Source: Musa acuminata AAA Group
Lineage: Eukaryota; Streptophyta; Magnoliopsida; Zingiberales; Musaceae
NCBI RefSeq assembly: GCF_036884655.1
Contig: NC_088330.1
Coordinates: 28,601,001-28,665,000 of the forward strand
Reading direction: 5' to 3'
Length of the DNA: 64,000 nucleotides
A model generated the notes under the pieces. The model had not been told where the DNA came from and searched no databases. It saw nothing but the letters and a program-made list of their open reading frames with translations. Positions 63,866-64,000 of this stretch are shown here, in pieces. A program made the position numbers and the translations under genes. How positions within the stretch are numbered: the first letter of the stretch is position 1; each line of letters begins with the position of its first letter.

Positions 63866-64000
63866 TTTTGTATGTGTATATATTATATATAATATGATGG
63901 ACCATTGTCTGTTTTCTATTATATCATATTAGAGGTTAAGATTTTTTCCATTGAAAACATTGGTTATTGTTTGTTTTATTTCTTTATTATTCTAGGATTC
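49839..64000 (+). CDS. XPO4: Exportin-4, N-terminal part (12 exons in the window, gene continues right)
   Basis: Homologue of exportin-4, a karyopherin-beta nuclear export receptor of roughly 1,100-1,200 residues; in animals it exports eIF5A. Coding exons: 49839-49925, 50739-50826, 55137-55245, 55322-55420, 58698-58740, 59893-59964, 60056-60151, 60361-60606, 60696-60879, 63154-63265, 63338-63424, 63529-63667. All introns are GT-AG and all joins keep frame, giving 454 codons. Diagnostic segments are MHMNPAEAEKIINPLRQS, NARFQAAGAIGDAAIREW, QLKVSAVAAQLVKRGW, VSEFSPGTSTGMGLPKDYHE, RFMFQVLNWNFKSS and the S-E-M-L-D-G-F exon. The start is the Met at 49839 (MQGFPGPLPDLAQLQ). An in-frame ATG at 49623 lies upstream of the TATA-like box and was not chosen. 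Introns 2, 4 and 9 are long and full of repeats. The gene looks intact so far. Confidence 0.87.
51385..52754 (+). pseudogene. RTE-type LINE reverse transcriptase remnant in XPO4 intron 2
   Basis: A decayed non-LTR retrotransposon in the same orientation as the gene. RT motifs can be followed through frameshifts: V-S-I-Y-K-N-x-G-D-I-Q-N-Y-x-N-Y-R-G-I, then Q-F-G-F-M-L, I-D-L-E-K-x-Y-x-R-V-P-R, ISIGLHQVSALCP and the catalytic FVDD at 51956-51967. Later come C-L-K-W-Y-E-H-V and R-G-R-S-K-K-T. The 3' end has the RTE-style TTGGGACTTTTGGTTTTG followed by a degenerate TTG repeat (52720-52754). Many stops; not functional. The 5' end is truncated, as is usual for LINEs. Confidence 0.85.
53338..54560. 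repeat. Two purine-rich repeat patches in XPO4 intron 2
   Basis: AGG/GAA-rich tracts at about 53405-53485 and 54425-54500, each preceded by a degenerate segment with GGTTGGCATATACC or CAGTACTGAG-like words. They resemble the patch in intron 9 (61743-62202). They look like decayed members of one dispersed repeat family, not coding DNA. Confidence 0.45.
56188..57560. mobile_element. Candidate terminal-inverted-repeat element in XPO4 intron 4 (1.37 kb)
   Basis: The first 38 bp (56188-56225) and the reverse complement of the last 38 bp (57523-57560) agree at 29 positions (left starts CACTTGGTAACAAGGT, right complement CACTTGATACCAAGGT), and similarity continues a little inward. The interior has a CGGTAC-rich right part, a palindromic field of GTGCTACAGTGCTAC words near 57400-57440 and AT-rich central DNA. 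There is no transposase frame and no clear target duplication. It could be an old non-autonomous DNA transposon or a fold-back repeat. Confidence 0.5.
58818..59045 (-). mobile_element. RTE-type LINE 3' end, antisense, in XPO4 intron 5
   Basis: The plus strand begins with an AACAACAATAA run followed by CATAAGTCCCAACTATTTGG, the complement of the RTE 3' tail seen at 52720-52754. The sequence then follows the LINE 3' region with complements of the R-G-R-S-K-K/L-T segment (TCTACCTCTCCCTAGACC). A short 5'-truncated insertion in antisense to the gene. Confidence 0.7.
61743..62202. repeat. Purine-rich repeat with inverted ends in XPO4 intron 9
   Basis: The left end has AGACCAGTTCAAG and the right end GAACTGGTTTG, whose complement is CAAACCAGTTC, so the ends are short imperfect inverted repeats. 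Between them lie a GGCATACC/GGTACG segment, an AGG-rich tract (61802-61880), a pure GA run (61970-61995) and a GGTACACCTGG segment repeated in inverted form. Probably a decayed non-autonomous repeat. Confidence 0.45.
61970..61995. repeat. (GA)n microsatellite
   Basis: About 13 uninterrupted GA units in intron 9 of XPO4. Confidence 0.95.
63829..63866. repeat. (TCTG)n-(TC)n compound microsatellite
   Basis: A few TGTC units grading into a TC run, inside intron 12 of XPO4, about 165 bp after the exon ending at 63667. Confidence 0.9.

Overview
This is a plant nuclear genome window. It holds one spliced host gene at the right edge, one broken ribosomal-protein gene near the left edge, and between them about 40 kb of nested, inverted and decayed LTR retrotransposons. 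Spliceosomal GT-AG introns, initiator-Met-tRNA primer-binding sites and plant Copia/Gypsy domains make it a flowering plant. The repeat styles (a 1.6-1.7 kb Copia LTR family, and CGGTAC-rich intronic repeats) remind me of a monocot, most likely Musaceae/Zingiberales. That is recall, not proof.

Layout. 1-1470: 3' end of a Copia element (RNase H tail plus truncated LTR). 1471-6477: AT-rich DNA with an unprocessed RPL17 (uL22) pseudogene at 3985-4672. 6478-6925: probable Gypsy LTR. 7719-16186: Copia fragments in both orientations, including two 1.6 kb LTRs facing each other across a 32 bp spacer. 16187-22219: a plus-strand Copia body whose reverse transcriptase is split exactly at its YMDD motif by a Gypsy-type element (17425-21440, TSD ATGAT). 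22220-32321: a minus-strand Copia LTR split by an 8.5 kb gag-only Sirevirus-like Copia element (22385-30899, TSD CGTAT). 32322-36023: a minus-strand Copia body holding a second, older copy of the same Gypsy-type family (32450-35815). 36024-43322: plus-strand Copia LTR fragments, one holding a shrunken Sirevirus-like element (36477-39707, TSD TCTGA), with a 0.5 kb AT-rich microsatellite at an LTR/LTR fusion. 43323-48306: start of a minus-strand LTR element, then a solo LTR nested inside another solo LTR. 48307-49600: intergenic DNA. 49839 to the right edge: the first 12 coding exons of an exportin-4 (XPO4) homologue, open in frame for 454 codons, whose long introns carry RTE LINE remnants and CGGTAC-rich repeats.

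No complete autonomous transposon is present. Three of the four elements with both LTRs can be called non-autonomous: the two Gypsy-type copies keep gag plus protease but share one deletion of RT/RNase H/integrase, and the large Sirevirus-like element keeps only gag. The most unusual signal is in the Gypsy-type family: the last 160-230 bp of each LTR is a tandem array of a 41 bp unit containing both the LTR 3' end and the Met-tRNA primer-binding site, so each LTR carries several extra primer-binding sites. The only gene that looks functional is XPO4.
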